From Cupriavidus sp. (GTDB taxonomy: Bacteria; Pseudomonadota; Gammaproteobacteria; Burkholderiales; Burkholderiaceae): DNA of 7,836 bases. The notes under the pieces were generated by a model. That model was not told the origin of the DNA and searched no databases. It was given only the letters and a program-made list of their open reading frames with translations. Positions 1 to 6,348 of this stretch are shown piece after piece. The DNA lies in the NCBI GenBank assembly GCA_013362725.1, contig JABFVP010000020.1, forward strand, positions 1 to 7,836, given 5' to 3'. Position 1 is the stretch's first letter. Every line of letters starts with the position of its first letter. A program made the translations under genes and the position numbers.

Positions 1-52
1 GGGACGAGAAGGGCTGCGCCTGCAGGCGCAGCAGCGGCCTGCGGCACGTAGG

Positions 53-73
53 CGAGTCCCGTCCACTCCGCCA
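53..73 (+). other. tRNA-Asp 3' end fragment (probable island attachment site)
   Basis: These 21 bases match the 3' end of a betaproteobacterial tRNA-Asp as I know it. They comprise the last five bases of the T loop (CGAGT), the 3' strand of the T stem (CCCGT, 58-62), the 3' acceptor strand (CCACTCC, 63-69), the discriminator G (70) and the encoded CCA (71-73). Upstream the match stops abruptly. The T loop would need TTCGAGT but reads GGCGAGT, the T-stem 5' strand does not pair, and no D arm or anticodon arm can be folded from 1-52. The fragment is followed by an intact tRNA-style terminator. Tyrosine-recombinase islands that enter a tRNA 3' end leave exactly this kind of direct-repeat remnant. 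That an island lies to the left is inference. Recombination between tRNA copies or an assembly join are alternatives. Confidence 0.7.
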
Positions 74-80
74 ATTTGAA

Positions 81-109
81 AAGCCCGCGCAAGCGGGCTT
101 TTTCTTTTT
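81..109 (+). terminator. Intrinsic terminator after the tRNA-Asp end, possibly bidirectional
   Basis: A perfect 8-bp stem, AAGCCCGC (81-88) with GCGGGCTT (93-100) around a GCAA loop, is followed on the plus strand by a T-rich tract (TTTCTTTTT). It begins seven bases after the tRNA CCA, so it is the natural terminator of the tRNA gene. Read on the minus strand, the same stem is followed by TTCAAATT. It may therefore also stop transcription coming out of the MATE gene, which ends about 55 bases to the right. Confidence 0.85.
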
Positions 110-155
110 GCTCCTCGAATTTCTGGCCACCCGCTGGGGCGGCCTGGTGTGCAAT

Positions 156-1508
156 TCAGTTTTCCGGATCCTTGCTGATCCGGCTGAAATACCGCACCAG
201 CAGCACGCCTGCAATTGCCAGGCTGACGCTGTTGGCCAGCCAGAAACCGCTCGCGCCGCGCGTGAAGGCCGGCATGCCGTCGATCAGGCCAAAGCCCAGC
301 ACGTAGCCGCCGCCCAGCCCGATGCCCCACAGCGAGCCGGCGTAGATCACGGTCGGGATCAGTGCGATCTTGTACGCGCGCAGGATAAAGGCCGTCATCA
401 CCTGCACCGCGTCGAAGGCCTGGTAGAACGCCACGAACAGCACCAGCGGCAGCGCCGCGGCGACCACCGCCGGGTCGCTGGCATAGGCGTCCAGCACGGG
501 CTTGCGCAGCAGCCACAGCAGCGCGCCGGTCAGCACCGCCAGCACCACCGCCGTGCGGATGCCGAGCCAGGCGAGACGGCTCGCGCCGGCCCGGTCGCGC
601 GCGCCGAGATGCTGCGCAACCAGCGTCGAGGTCGCAATCCCTAGCGACAGCGGCAGCATGTAGGCCACGGCCCCGAGGTTGGCGATGATCTGGTGGCCGG
701 CGAGTGTCACCGTGCCCAGGCGCGTGATGAAGATCGACATCAGCGTGAACGACGTGATCTCGATCAGGTAGGTCAGCCCCATTGGCAGGCCCAGCCGCAA
801 CAGCGCGCGCAGCGGTGCGGCGGCGGGCCAGCTCCAGGTGTCGAAGATGCGCAGCGGATGATAGGCACTGCCATGGCGCAGGATCAGCAGCCCGGCGATG
901 CACCAGGCCCAGCTGATCAGCGTCGAGGCCAGCCCGCAGCCGGGGCCGCCCATCGCCGGCACGCCCAGGCCGCCGTGGATGAACCAGGCGTTGAGCGGCA
1001 CCTTCAGCGCCAGCCCGCCGACCTGCAGCACCGTCACCATGATCGGCCGGGACAGCGCGTTGTTCAGCGCCGAGTAAATGCGGAAGGCCAGTGCCGCCGG
1101 CAAGCCGAAGGCGCCGAAATGCAGGTAGGCGGTGGCCTTCTCGACCAGTTCCGGGGGCGCCTTGGCAAAGGCCAGCAGCGGGCCGGGAAACGCCAGCAGC
1201 AGCACGCCGGGCAGTGCCAGCGCCGCGCCCAGCCAGGCGGCCTGCCGCACTTCCGCGCCGATGGCCTCGAGGCGGCCGGCGCCATAGAGCTGGCCGGCGA
1301 TGGGAGAGAGCGCCTGCAGCACGCCCATCAGGCTGATATAGATGGTCACGTAGATCGACCCGCCCAGTCCCACGGCGGCGAGGTCGGTGGCGGACGCGCG
1401 TCCGGCCATCACGGTATCGATCACGCCGAAGGCGATCACGGCCAGTTGCCCGGCCAGCACGGGGGCGGCCAGGGCGGCAATGCGGCGAAGGTCTTGGAAC
1501 AGTGTCAT
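156..1508 (-). CDS. norM: MATE family multidrug/Na+(H+) antiporter, NorM type
   Basis: A 450-residue inner-membrane protein, the usual length for a MATE exporter with 12 membrane segments. These proteins expel cationic drugs and dyes in exchange for Na+ or H+. The N-terminal motif with D31 and MAGRASATDLAAVGLG (34-49) is typical of NorM. The cation-site acids of Vibrio cholerae NorM (D36, E255, D371) line up here as D31, E250 (in YLIEITSF) and D366 (in YQAFDAVQV), all with the same offset of five, which argues that the transporter is functional and of the NorM branch. The start ATG is the only sensible one, at the head of the first amphipathic helix; no strong Shine-Dalgarno sequence precedes it. 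The gene lies 138 bases after the glycosyltransferase gene on the same strand, so co-transcription is possible but not shown. The exported substrate cannot be told from sequence. Confidence 0.93.
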   Translation of the reverse strand: MTLFQDLRRIAALAAPVLAGQLAVIAFGVIDTVMAGRASATDLAAVGLGGSIYVTIYISLMGVLQALSPIAGQLYGAGRLEAIGAEVRQAAWLGAALALPGVLLLAFPGPLLAFAKAPPELVEKATAYLHFGAFGLPAALAFRIYSALNNALSRPIMVTVLQVGGLALKVPLNAWFIHGGLGVPAMGGPGCGLASTLISWAWCIAGLLILRHGSAYHPLRIFDTWSWPAAAPLRALLRLGLPMGLTYLIEITSFTLMSIFITRLGTVTLAGHQIIANLGAVAYMLPLSLGIATSTLVAQHLGARDRAGASRLAWLGIRTAVVLAVLTGALLWLLRKPVLDAYASDPAVVAAALPLVLFVAFYQAFDAVQVMTAFILRAYKIALIPTVIYAGSLWGIGLGGGYVLGFGLIDGMPAFTRGASGFWLANSVSLAIAGVLLVRYFSRISKDPEN

Positions 1509-1646
1509 GCAGGGCTCGGCAGGGGCGGGCTGGAAGTCCAGCCCCGCAGCCGCCTGCGGCCGGAATGGTTCGTGGGCGCGTCAGGCGCTGCGGTGTATCG
1601 GGGCGACTGCTAGTGGTGACCCGTCGCGACTACCGGGAGGCCAGCC
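1509..1646 (-). other. Spacer with inverted repeats before the MATE gene
   Basis: This 138-base spacer between the glycosyltransferase stop and the MATE start holds two adjacent GC-rich inverted repeats. GGGCTGGA (1527-1534) pairs with TCCAGCCC (1537-1544), and CGCAG (1545-1549) pairs with CTGCG (1554-1558). A third, CCAGCC (1641-1646) with GGCTGG (1651-1656), brackets the glycosyltransferase stop codon. None is followed by a U tract on the minus strand, so they do not look like intrinsic terminators. They could stabilise mRNA ends or affect MATE translation, since the first lies only about 20 bases before its start codon. I see no convincing promoter here. Confidence 0.35.
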
Positions 1647-3434
1647 TCAGGGCTGGCGCGGCAGGCGGCGTCGCGGCAGGTCGGGGCGCGGGTGGACCGC
1701 GTGGGCGGTATCGACCAGGCGGTACATGCGGAAGCGCTCGTCGCGGTCGGCCGGGCGCCGGCCTTCCCAGATCAGCCGCCATTCAAAGTGCGAGAGATTG
1801 CCCGGCTCGCCGTAGTCGACCGAATCGTGGCGCAGCAGCACGTCGCAGCCGTCGTTGGGCCCGCCGAAGCGGATATGTCCGAAGTAGGCGAACGACGCCA
1901 GCTGCGCATCGCCCATGCGGATCGGCTGCACACACTGGTAGGCCGGCGGCAGCGCCATCGACGCCGCCTGGGCCACGTCGCGATAGGTCTTGCCGTAGTT
2001 GATCGACGGCAGCCACAGCGTCATCGCCATCACCCACATCAGCGTGGTGCCGGCCGCGGAAATCACCACCGGGCGCCAGATCTGCTTGGGCGCGCGCGAC
2101 AGGCGCCAGCGCACGATCAGCACCCAGGCCACGGTCGCCGCCAGCGCGAACACCACCGCGGCGATGGTGAATTCATGCTGGTAGCCCGGCAACTGGCGGA
2201 ACACGTTGCGCGCGATGCGCGGCGGCCAGCCGGTAGTCTTGGCGATCCACATGAACCAGACCGTGCCGCCGAAGATAGTGAAGAACAGCAGCGCGAACCA
2301 GTCGATGGCGTTGATCACGCCGCGTGCCAGCGTCGGCAGTGCAAAGGCGGCCAGCACGGCCATCGGCGGCAGCAGCAGGATGAACTGTACGTCGCCAGCA
2401 CTGCGCTGCAGGAACAGCAGGACCAGCACGGGCAGCAGCAGCGCCAGCGGCGTCGCGACATGGGGCGCACGGCGCATGCCGGTCCAGGCGATCCAGGCCC
2501 AGCCCGCGATCGGCCAGACCGGCCACGTGTACAGGAACAGGTTGCGCATGTTGAAGCCGAACGTCGCCATATTGGGCGAGCCGTAGCTGCGGCGGTCATA
2601 GCGCGACCATTCGCGGATAAAGGTCACGGCCTCGTTGCGGTCGGCCGCGCTGAAATAGGCGGCCGCCAGCCACGCCGCCACGATCAGCAGCCCCAGCGGA
2701 ATCGCGACTACGGCAAGCCGCCGCCATGGCAGCGGCTTGCACACCAGCGCGCAGAGCGCCGTGCCGAACAGCAGCGCCAGCGCCAGCAGCGGCCCGCTGG
2801 CCAGCGTCAGGCCGCCCAGCGCGGCGCCATAGATCAGGCTGCCCTGGGTGGGCTTGTCGAGGCTGCGCACCATGCCGTACAGCGCCAGCGCGATAAACGC
2901 GACCTGTCCGACCTGCGGCGTGGTCTCGTGCCCGCGCATGGCCAGGCCCACGCAGGCAAGGAAGATCAGCAGCGCGCCGTCGGCCAGCGTGCGGCCGTAG
3001 TCGCGCGCATTGGGCTGGCCGCCGAAGGCATAGGCAAAGGGCTGGACCTCATCGCGCCGGCCCAGCAGGTAGGTGGTGTACCAGATGCAGGCGCAGGTGG
3101 CGAAGAAGAACAGGGCGGTTGCCAGCCGCGCCGCGTCGGTCGCGCCCAGCCAGCCGCCAAAGCCGCGGATCATCAACGCGCCGATCCAGAACACCAGCGG
3201 GCCGTCCTCGCTGTAGGGGCGGCCGACGATGTTGGGCATCAGCCAGTCGTGCGTGCCGCCGGTGGCGAGCTGCCACATCACGCCGAAGCCCGCGGCGTCC
3301 TCGTTCTTCCACGGGTCGCGCCCGAACAGGCCGACCAGGCCGTAGATGATGCAGATGGCCAGCAGCAGCGCGCGCGGCAGGGCGCCGGTGGCGGCTGCGG
3401 TCAACTGGACGGGTGAGGTGTTGGCTTGACGCAT
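1647..3434 (-). CDS. ArnT/PMT-like GT-C membrane glycosyltransferase
   Basis: A 595-residue polytopic inner-membrane protein with roughly a dozen hydrophobic segments between residues 20 and 475, then a soluble, presumably periplasmic, C-terminal domain (about 476-595). The first external loop carries GRDPWKNEDA (38-47), with D40, E45 and D46 in the position of the catalytic acid of GT-C enzymes. It is followed by GRPYSEDGPLVFW (71-83), the counterpart of the KPPL-type motif in ArnT. FILLLPPMAVLAAFA (351-365) is the typical late PMT/ArnT segment. The architecture fits transfer of a sugar from an undecaprenyl-phosphate carrier to an envelope acceptor. Whether the sugar is aminoarabinose on lipid A is not shown: no arn genes lie nearby, so no symbol is given. 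C501 and C530 in the external domain could form a disulfide. It lies between rpmE2 and the MATE gene with its own spacer on both sides. Confidence 0.85.
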   Translation of the reverse strand: MRQANTSPVQLTAAATGALPRALLLAICIIYGLVGLFGRDPWKNEDAAGFGVMWQLATGGTHDWLMPNIVGRPYSEDGPLVFWIGALMIRGFGGWLGATDAARLATALFFFATCACIWYTTYLLGRRDEVQPFAYAFGGQPNARDYGRTLADGALLIFLACVGLAMRGHETTPQVGQVAFIALALYGMVRSLDKPTQGSLIYGAALGGLTLASGPLLALALLFGTALCALVCKPLPWRRLAVVAIPLGLLIVAAWLAAAYFSAADRNEAVTFIREWSRYDRRSYGSPNMATFGFNMRNLFLYTWPVWPIAGWAWIAWTGMRRAPHVATPLALLLPVLVLLFLQRSAGDVQFILLLPPMAVLAAFALPTLARGVINAIDWFALLFFTIFGGTVWFMWIAKTTGWPPRIARNVFRQLPGYQHEFTIAAVVFALAATVAWVLIVRWRLSRAPKQIWRPVVISAAGTTLMWVMAMTLWLPSINYGKTYRDVAQAASMALPPAYQCVQPIRMGDAQLASFAYFGHIRFGGPNDGCDVLLRHDSVDYGEPGNLSHFEWRLIWEGRRPADRDERFRMYRLVDTAHAVHPRPDLPRRRLPRQP

Positions 3435-3476
3435 CGATGCTCAGGTCGGGCCGTGGCGCCATGGCGCGAAGGCCAC

Positions 3477-3482
3477 AGTATC
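3477..3482 (-). promoter_or_regulatory. Possible -10 element for the glycosyltransferase gene
   Basis: The minus strand reads GATACT, a four-of-six match to the -10 consensus, about 42 bases before the ATG at 3434. That would give a leader of about 36 bases. No good -35 is visible at 16-18 bases, so this is only a suggestion. Confidence 0.22.
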
Positions 3483-3560
3483 GCGCATGCGGCGGCCGCA
3501 TGGCCGTGGCATGGCGTGGAAGCCTCACGGAATGTGGGGGTAAATCCCGATGGCGGGCCG

Positions 3561-3609
3561 TGCCGGCCAACCGCTCCGGCACAAATGCAACGCGGCAGCC
3601 GATGCTGCC
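3561..3609 (-). terminator. Two hairpins downstream of rpmE2, weak terminator candidates
   Basis: The 242-base gap between rpmE2 and the glycosyltransferase gene holds two hairpins. GGCAGC (3594-3599) pairs with GCTGCC (3604-3609) around a four-base loop. TGCCGG (3561-3566) pairs with CCGGCA (3576-3581). Read on the minus strand, the first is followed by GCGTTGCATTTGTG, which is only mildly T-rich. They may help end the rpmE2 transcript, but without a proper U tract Rho-dependent termination is just as likely. Confidence 0.3.
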
Positions 3610-3676
3610 TCATTGCTGGTTCGCGCACGCCCGGAACCTGTCCTCGGCATGCGCGAAGCGGGGTCGCTGATAGCGA

Positions 3677-3937
3677 TTACTTCGCAGCCTTGCCCAGCTT
3701 GTTGCCGAACTTCTGGCGGAACTTTTCCACGCGGCCGGCGGTGTCCATGATCTTCTGGGTGCCGGTGTAGAAGGGGTGCGATTCCGACGAGACTTCGATC
3801 TTGGCCAGCGGGTATTCCTTGCCGTCCTTCACGATCGTGTCCTTGGTCTGGATGGTCGAGCGGGTGATGAAGCTGAAGTCGCTGGACATGTCCTGGAACA
3901 CGACTTCGCGGTAATTCGGGTGAATGCCTTCTTTCAT
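3677..3937 (-). CDS. rpmE2: 50S ribosomal protein L31 type B
   Basis: An 86-residue protein starting MKEGIHPNYREVVFQD, the classic L31 opening. It has the type-B insertion EYPLAKIEVSSESHPFYTG in the middle and a basic end (VEKFRQKFGNKLGKAAK). L31 bridges the two ribosomal subunits. There is no cysteine at all, so this is the zinc-independent (C-minus) form rather than the four-cysteine zinc-ribbon form. The start is the ATG at 3937 and not the upstream in-frame start at 4027, because the family begins at MKEGIHP and an AAAGGA ribosome-binding site lies directly before it. In several bacteria the C-minus paralogue is repressed by Zur, but I see no Zur-like palindrome upstream. Here it may be the standing L31 gene of the cell, as its place near rho suggests. 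Confidence 0.96.
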   Translation of the reverse strand: MKEGIHPNYREVVFQDMSSDFSFITRSTIQTKDTIVKDGKEYPLAKIEVSSESHPFYTGTQKIMDTAGRVEKFRQKFGNKLGKAAK

Positions 3938-4056
3938 GATGAGTCCTTTCTGGTTGGGTAGCCAGTCCGTTGCAATCCGCGGTTCTCCGCCAGGGTAGAA
4001 GGCATTGCGCGGCCACGAACGAACCACTTGCCGATTACGGGCAAACCGGGATTATG
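3938..4056 (-). promoter_or_regulatory. Candidate promoter and structured leader of rpmE2
   Basis: The minus strand carries CATAAT (4051-4056), a five-of-six -10 element with no clear -35. A start about seven bases on would give a leader of roughly 107 bases. That leader begins with a hairpin, TTGCC/GGCAA (4040-4044 with 4028-4032). A longer-range pairing, GCAAT with ATTGC (4004-4008 with 3972-3976), encloses a GCGG-AGAA-CCGC hairpin (3979-3990). The leader ends with the AAAGGA ribosome-binding site. L31 genes in other bacterial groups have autoregulatory leaders; whether this is one is inference. Confidence 0.4.
3944..3949 (-). promoter_or_regulatory. Shine-Dalgarno sequence of rpmE2
   Basis: The minus strand reads AAAGGA, with a six-base spacer to the ATG at 3935-3937. 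This is the best ribosome-binding site in the window, and it fixes the 86-residue start over the 30-codon extension. Confidence 0.85.
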
Positions 4057-4060
4057 GCAG

Positions 4061-4095
4061 AAAAACAAATACTTGGGGAAGGCGTAAGGCCCCCC
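4061..4095 (-). terminator. Possible intrinsic terminator of the mtfA-like gene
   Basis: About 40 bases past the mtfA-like stop, the minus strand can form a stem from CCCC/GGGG plus GGC/GCC (4089-4095 with 4075-4083), interrupted by a two-base bulge. It is followed by a T-rich stretch (AAGTATTTGTTTTT). The bulge and mixed tract make it weaker than the rho terminator. The T-rich stretch also lies just upstream of the rpmE2 -10, so it could instead be promoter upstream DNA. Confidence 0.4.
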
Positions 4096-4134
4096 GTTCC
4101 AACAAAGTGTTGCGGCCCCAAAGCGACGCGTATT

Positions 4135-4986
4135 TCACATCGCGGCGGGATCCTGCCGATAGAACGCCGCCAACGATTGGTAAACCGCCGGCCAATGCCG
4201 CGCCAGCCCGACCGGCTCGACAAAAAATGCCTCCGATGTCACCGCAAAGAACTCGCTGGGCGCCTCGCTGCCGTACGGATCGATGATGCGCAGCGCCGCG
4301 GGCAAGCGCTCCGGGTGCTCCCAGTCGGCCTCGTCGCGCGCGTCCCAGGCTTCGGCGAAGCGGTCGTACTCGCTCAGGAAGGTCTCGGCCCAGGCCTCGG
4401 CGTCGACCTCCGGATGCAGCACGCGCGAGAATGCCGGCACGCCGTCGGGCTCGCCGTCGAGCATGTCGAGCTTGTGGGCGAATTCGTGGATGACCACGTT
4501 GTAGGTGTCCGCCGGCAGTTCATGGTCGCTGTCGATGCCCGCGCCGGGGCTGTGCACGTCGGGCCAGGACAGGATCACGGGTCCGTGCTCCCACGCTTCG
4601 CCGCTGGCTTCCTCGACCACGCCGTGGACCAGGCCGATCTCGTCCTGCACGGTCCGGCGGATGATGAACTCGCCCGGGTAGAGCACGATGCCATGCCAGC
4701 CGCGGTACCACGGCAACCCCAGCTTCAGGATCGGCACGCAGGCCTGCACCGCGACGCTGACCACCATGTCGTCGTCCAGCGGCAGGTCGTGCGCGGTGGA
4801 GTATTCCTTCTCGGCGATGAACAGCGTGGCCAGCTCGCGCAGCGCCGCCAGGTCTGCGCTGCCGTAGCGCTGCACGAACGGCAGCGTGGCCACGGTGCGC
4901 GCCCACAGCGCGTCGGGGATGGCGTAGTGCTCGAGCTTGCGGGCGCGCGAGCGCGAGCGCAGGAATGTGGTCAGTTTGCCCAGCAT
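4135..4986 (-). CDS. mtfA: MtfA-like zinc peptidase (M90 family)
   Basis: A 283-residue soluble protein with the HEXXH zinc-peptidase motif HEFAHKLDMLDG (167-178). H167 and H171 would bind zinc and E168 would be catalytic. By comparison with E. coli MtfA (H149, E150, H153, E212), the third ligand is E245 in PSEFFAVTSEAFF. The C-terminal YQSLAAFYRQDP also matches the family. In E. coli MtfA binds the repressor Mlc and so affects the glucose PTS; that role cannot be assumed here. The stretch between the zinc motif and the third ligand is 15 residues longer than in E. coli, with an acidic insert around 213-240. There is no signal peptide or membrane segment. The gene starts directly after the rho terminator, with no visible Shine-Dalgarno site. 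The symbol reflects the family, not proven function. Confidence 0.88.
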   Translation of the reverse strand: MLGKLTTFLRSRSRARKLEHYAIPDALWARTVATLPFVQRYGSADLAALRELATLFIAEKEYSTAHDLPLDDDMVVSVAVQACVPILKLGLPWYRGWHGIVLYPGEFIIRRTVQDEIGLVHGVVEEASGEAWEHGPVILSWPDVHSPGAGIDSDHELPADTYNVVIHEFAHKLDMLDGEPDGVPAFSRVLHPEVDAEAWAETFLSEYDRFAEAWDARDEADWEHPERLPAALRIIDPYGSEAPSEFFAVTSEAFFVEPVGLARHWPAVYQSLAAFYRQDPAAM

Positions 4987-4996
4987 GACGTCGTCG

Positions 4997-5029
4997 AAAA
5001 AACAAAAAAGGCGTGCCGCGGCACGCCTT
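4997..5029 (-). terminator. Strong intrinsic terminator of rho
   Basis: Bases 5008-5029 form a perfect 22-bp palindrome, with arms AAGGCGTGC and GCACGCCTT around CGCG. Read on the minus strand it is followed by TTTTTTGTTTTTT (4997-5009, overlapping the stem base by two), a textbook U tract. It lies about 33 bases after the rho stop codon, and its tract ends ten bases before the start codon of the mtfA-like gene. Confidence 0.93.
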
Positions 5030-5062
5030 CCTGTCTGCGTTGCGGCACGGCCGCAGCGAGGC

Positions 5063-6325
5063 TCAGCCGCCTCGGCGCATCATATCGAAAAACTCTGCGT
5101 TGTTCTTCGTGGCCTTCATCTTGTCCATGATGAATTCCATCGCCTGCACTTCGTCCATGTCGGAGATGAACTTGCGCAGCACCCAGATCTTCTGCAGGAT
5201 GTCCGGCTTGATCAGCAGCTCCTCGCGGCGCGTGCCGGACTTGTTCAGGTTGATCGACGGATAGACGCGCTTTTCTGCGAGGCGGCGTTCCAGGTGCACT
5301 TCCATGTTGCCGGTGCCCTTGAACTCTTCGTAGATCACGTCGTCCATGCGGCTGCCGGTTTCGATCAGCGCGGTGGCGATGATGGTCAGCGAGCCGCCTT
5401 CCTCCAGGTTGCGCGCGGCGCCGAAGAAGCGCTTCGGGCGCTGCAGCGCGTTGGCGTCGACACCGCCGGTCAGCACCTTGCCCGAGGCCGGCACCACCGT
5501 GTTGTAGGCGCGCGCCAGGCGGGTGATGGAGTCCAGCAGGATGACTACGTCGCGCTTCAGCTCGACCAGGCGCTTGGCTTTCTCGATCACCATTTCGGCG
5601 ACCTGCACGTGGCGGATGGCAGGTTCGTCGAAGGTGGAGGCGACCACTTCGCCGCGCACCGAGCGCTGCATCTCGGTCACTTCTTCCGGACGCTCGTCGA
5701 TCAGCAGCACGAACAGGTCGGCTTCAGGATGATTGTTGGCGATCGCGTGCGCAATGTGCTGCAGCATCACGGTCTTGCCCGACTTGGGCGACGCCACCAG
5801 CAGCGCGCGCTGGCCGCGGCCGATCGGCGCAATCATGTCGATGATGCGGCCGGTGATGTTTTCTTCGGCCTTGATGTCGCGTTCGAGCGTGAGCGGCCGG
5901 TTCGGATGCAGCGGCGTCAGGTTCTCGAACATGATGCGGTTCTTGACCGCTTCGGGCGCCTGACCGTTGACCTTGTCCACCTTTACCAGCGCGAAATAGC
6001 GTTCGCCGTCCTTGGGCGTGCGCACCTCGCCCTCGATGGAATCGCCGGTGTGCAGGTTGAAGCGGCGGATCTGCGACGGGCTGATGTAGATGTCGTCGGT
6101 GCTGGCCAGGTAGGAGGTCTCGGGCGAGCGCAGGAAACCGAAGCCGTCAGGCAGAACTTCCAGGGTGCCGTCTCCGTAGATGGTTTCGCCCATCTTGGCG
6201 CGCTTCTTCAGGATCGCAAACATCAGTTCTTGTTTGCGCATCCGCTGTGCGTTGTCGATCTCGAGCGTAGCCGCCATTTCGAGAAGCGCAGACACGTGAA
6301 GCGATTTGAGTTCTGTCAGGTGCAT
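5063..6325 (-). CDS. rho: Transcription termination factor Rho
   Basis: A 420-residue protein that keeps E. coli Rho numbering almost exactly. Rho is the hexameric RNA-dependent ATPase that ends transcription of untranslated RNA. The N-terminal RNA-binding domain has GFGFLRS (61-67) with F62 and F64, and Y80 in DDIYISPSQ. The Walker A loop is ASPKSGKT (178-185, K181 and K184), the catalytic glutamate is E211 in LIDERPEE, and Walker B is VVILLDSITRLARAYN (260-275, D265). The Q loop lies around 278-290, and R366 is in the R loop NKSGTRREELL. There is no large insertion in the N-terminal domain, unlike in actinobacterial Rho. The start at 6325 matches the family opening MHLTELKSLHV. A GTG 96 bases upstream is in frame but sits inside the predicted promoter. 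No Shine-Dalgarno sequence precedes the ATG. It follows trxA and ends in a strong terminator. Confidence 0.98.
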   Translation of the reverse strand: MHLTELKSLHVSALLEMAATLEIDNAQRMRKQELMFAILKKRAKMGETIYGDGTLEVLPDGFGFLRSPETSYLASTDDIYISPSQIRRFNLHTGDSIEGEVRTPKDGERYFALVKVDKVNGQAPEAVKNRIMFENLTPLHPNRPLTLERDIKAEENITGRIIDMIAPIGRGQRALLVASPKSGKTVMLQHIAHAIANNHPEADLFVLLIDERPEEVTEMQRSVRGEVVASTFDEPAIRHVQVAEMVIEKAKRLVELKRDVVILLDSITRLARAYNTVVPASGKVLTGGVDANALQRPKRFFGAARNLEEGGSLTIIATALIETGSRMDDVIYEEFKGTGNMEVHLERRLAEKRVYPSINLNKSGTRREELLIKPDILQKIWVLRKFISDMDEVQAMEFIMDKMKATKNNAEFFDMMRRGG

Positions 6326-6348
6326 AGACGAGGGGTACAGATGGGCCC

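Noticed and set aside
1..51. A 16-codon tail of a possible plus-strand gene ending in TAG at 49-51
   Set aside because: Too short and too alanine-rich to support; it may be real if a longer frame exists to the left.
1..73. A complete but degenerate tRNA
   Set aside because: Only the 3' 21 bases fit; no acceptor 5' strand, D arm or anticodon arm can be placed in 1-52.
1692..3416. A 574-codon open frame on the plus strand opposite the glycosyltransferase gene
   Set aside because: It is rich in Gln, Arg, His and Asp with no recognisable domain, the usual mirror of a GC-rich gene. The opposite strand encodes a clear membrane protein.
3938..4027. A 30-residue N-terminal extension of L31 from 4027
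   Set aside because: L31 proteins begin at MKEGIHP-like sequence, and a strong ribosome-binding site lies directly before that ATG.
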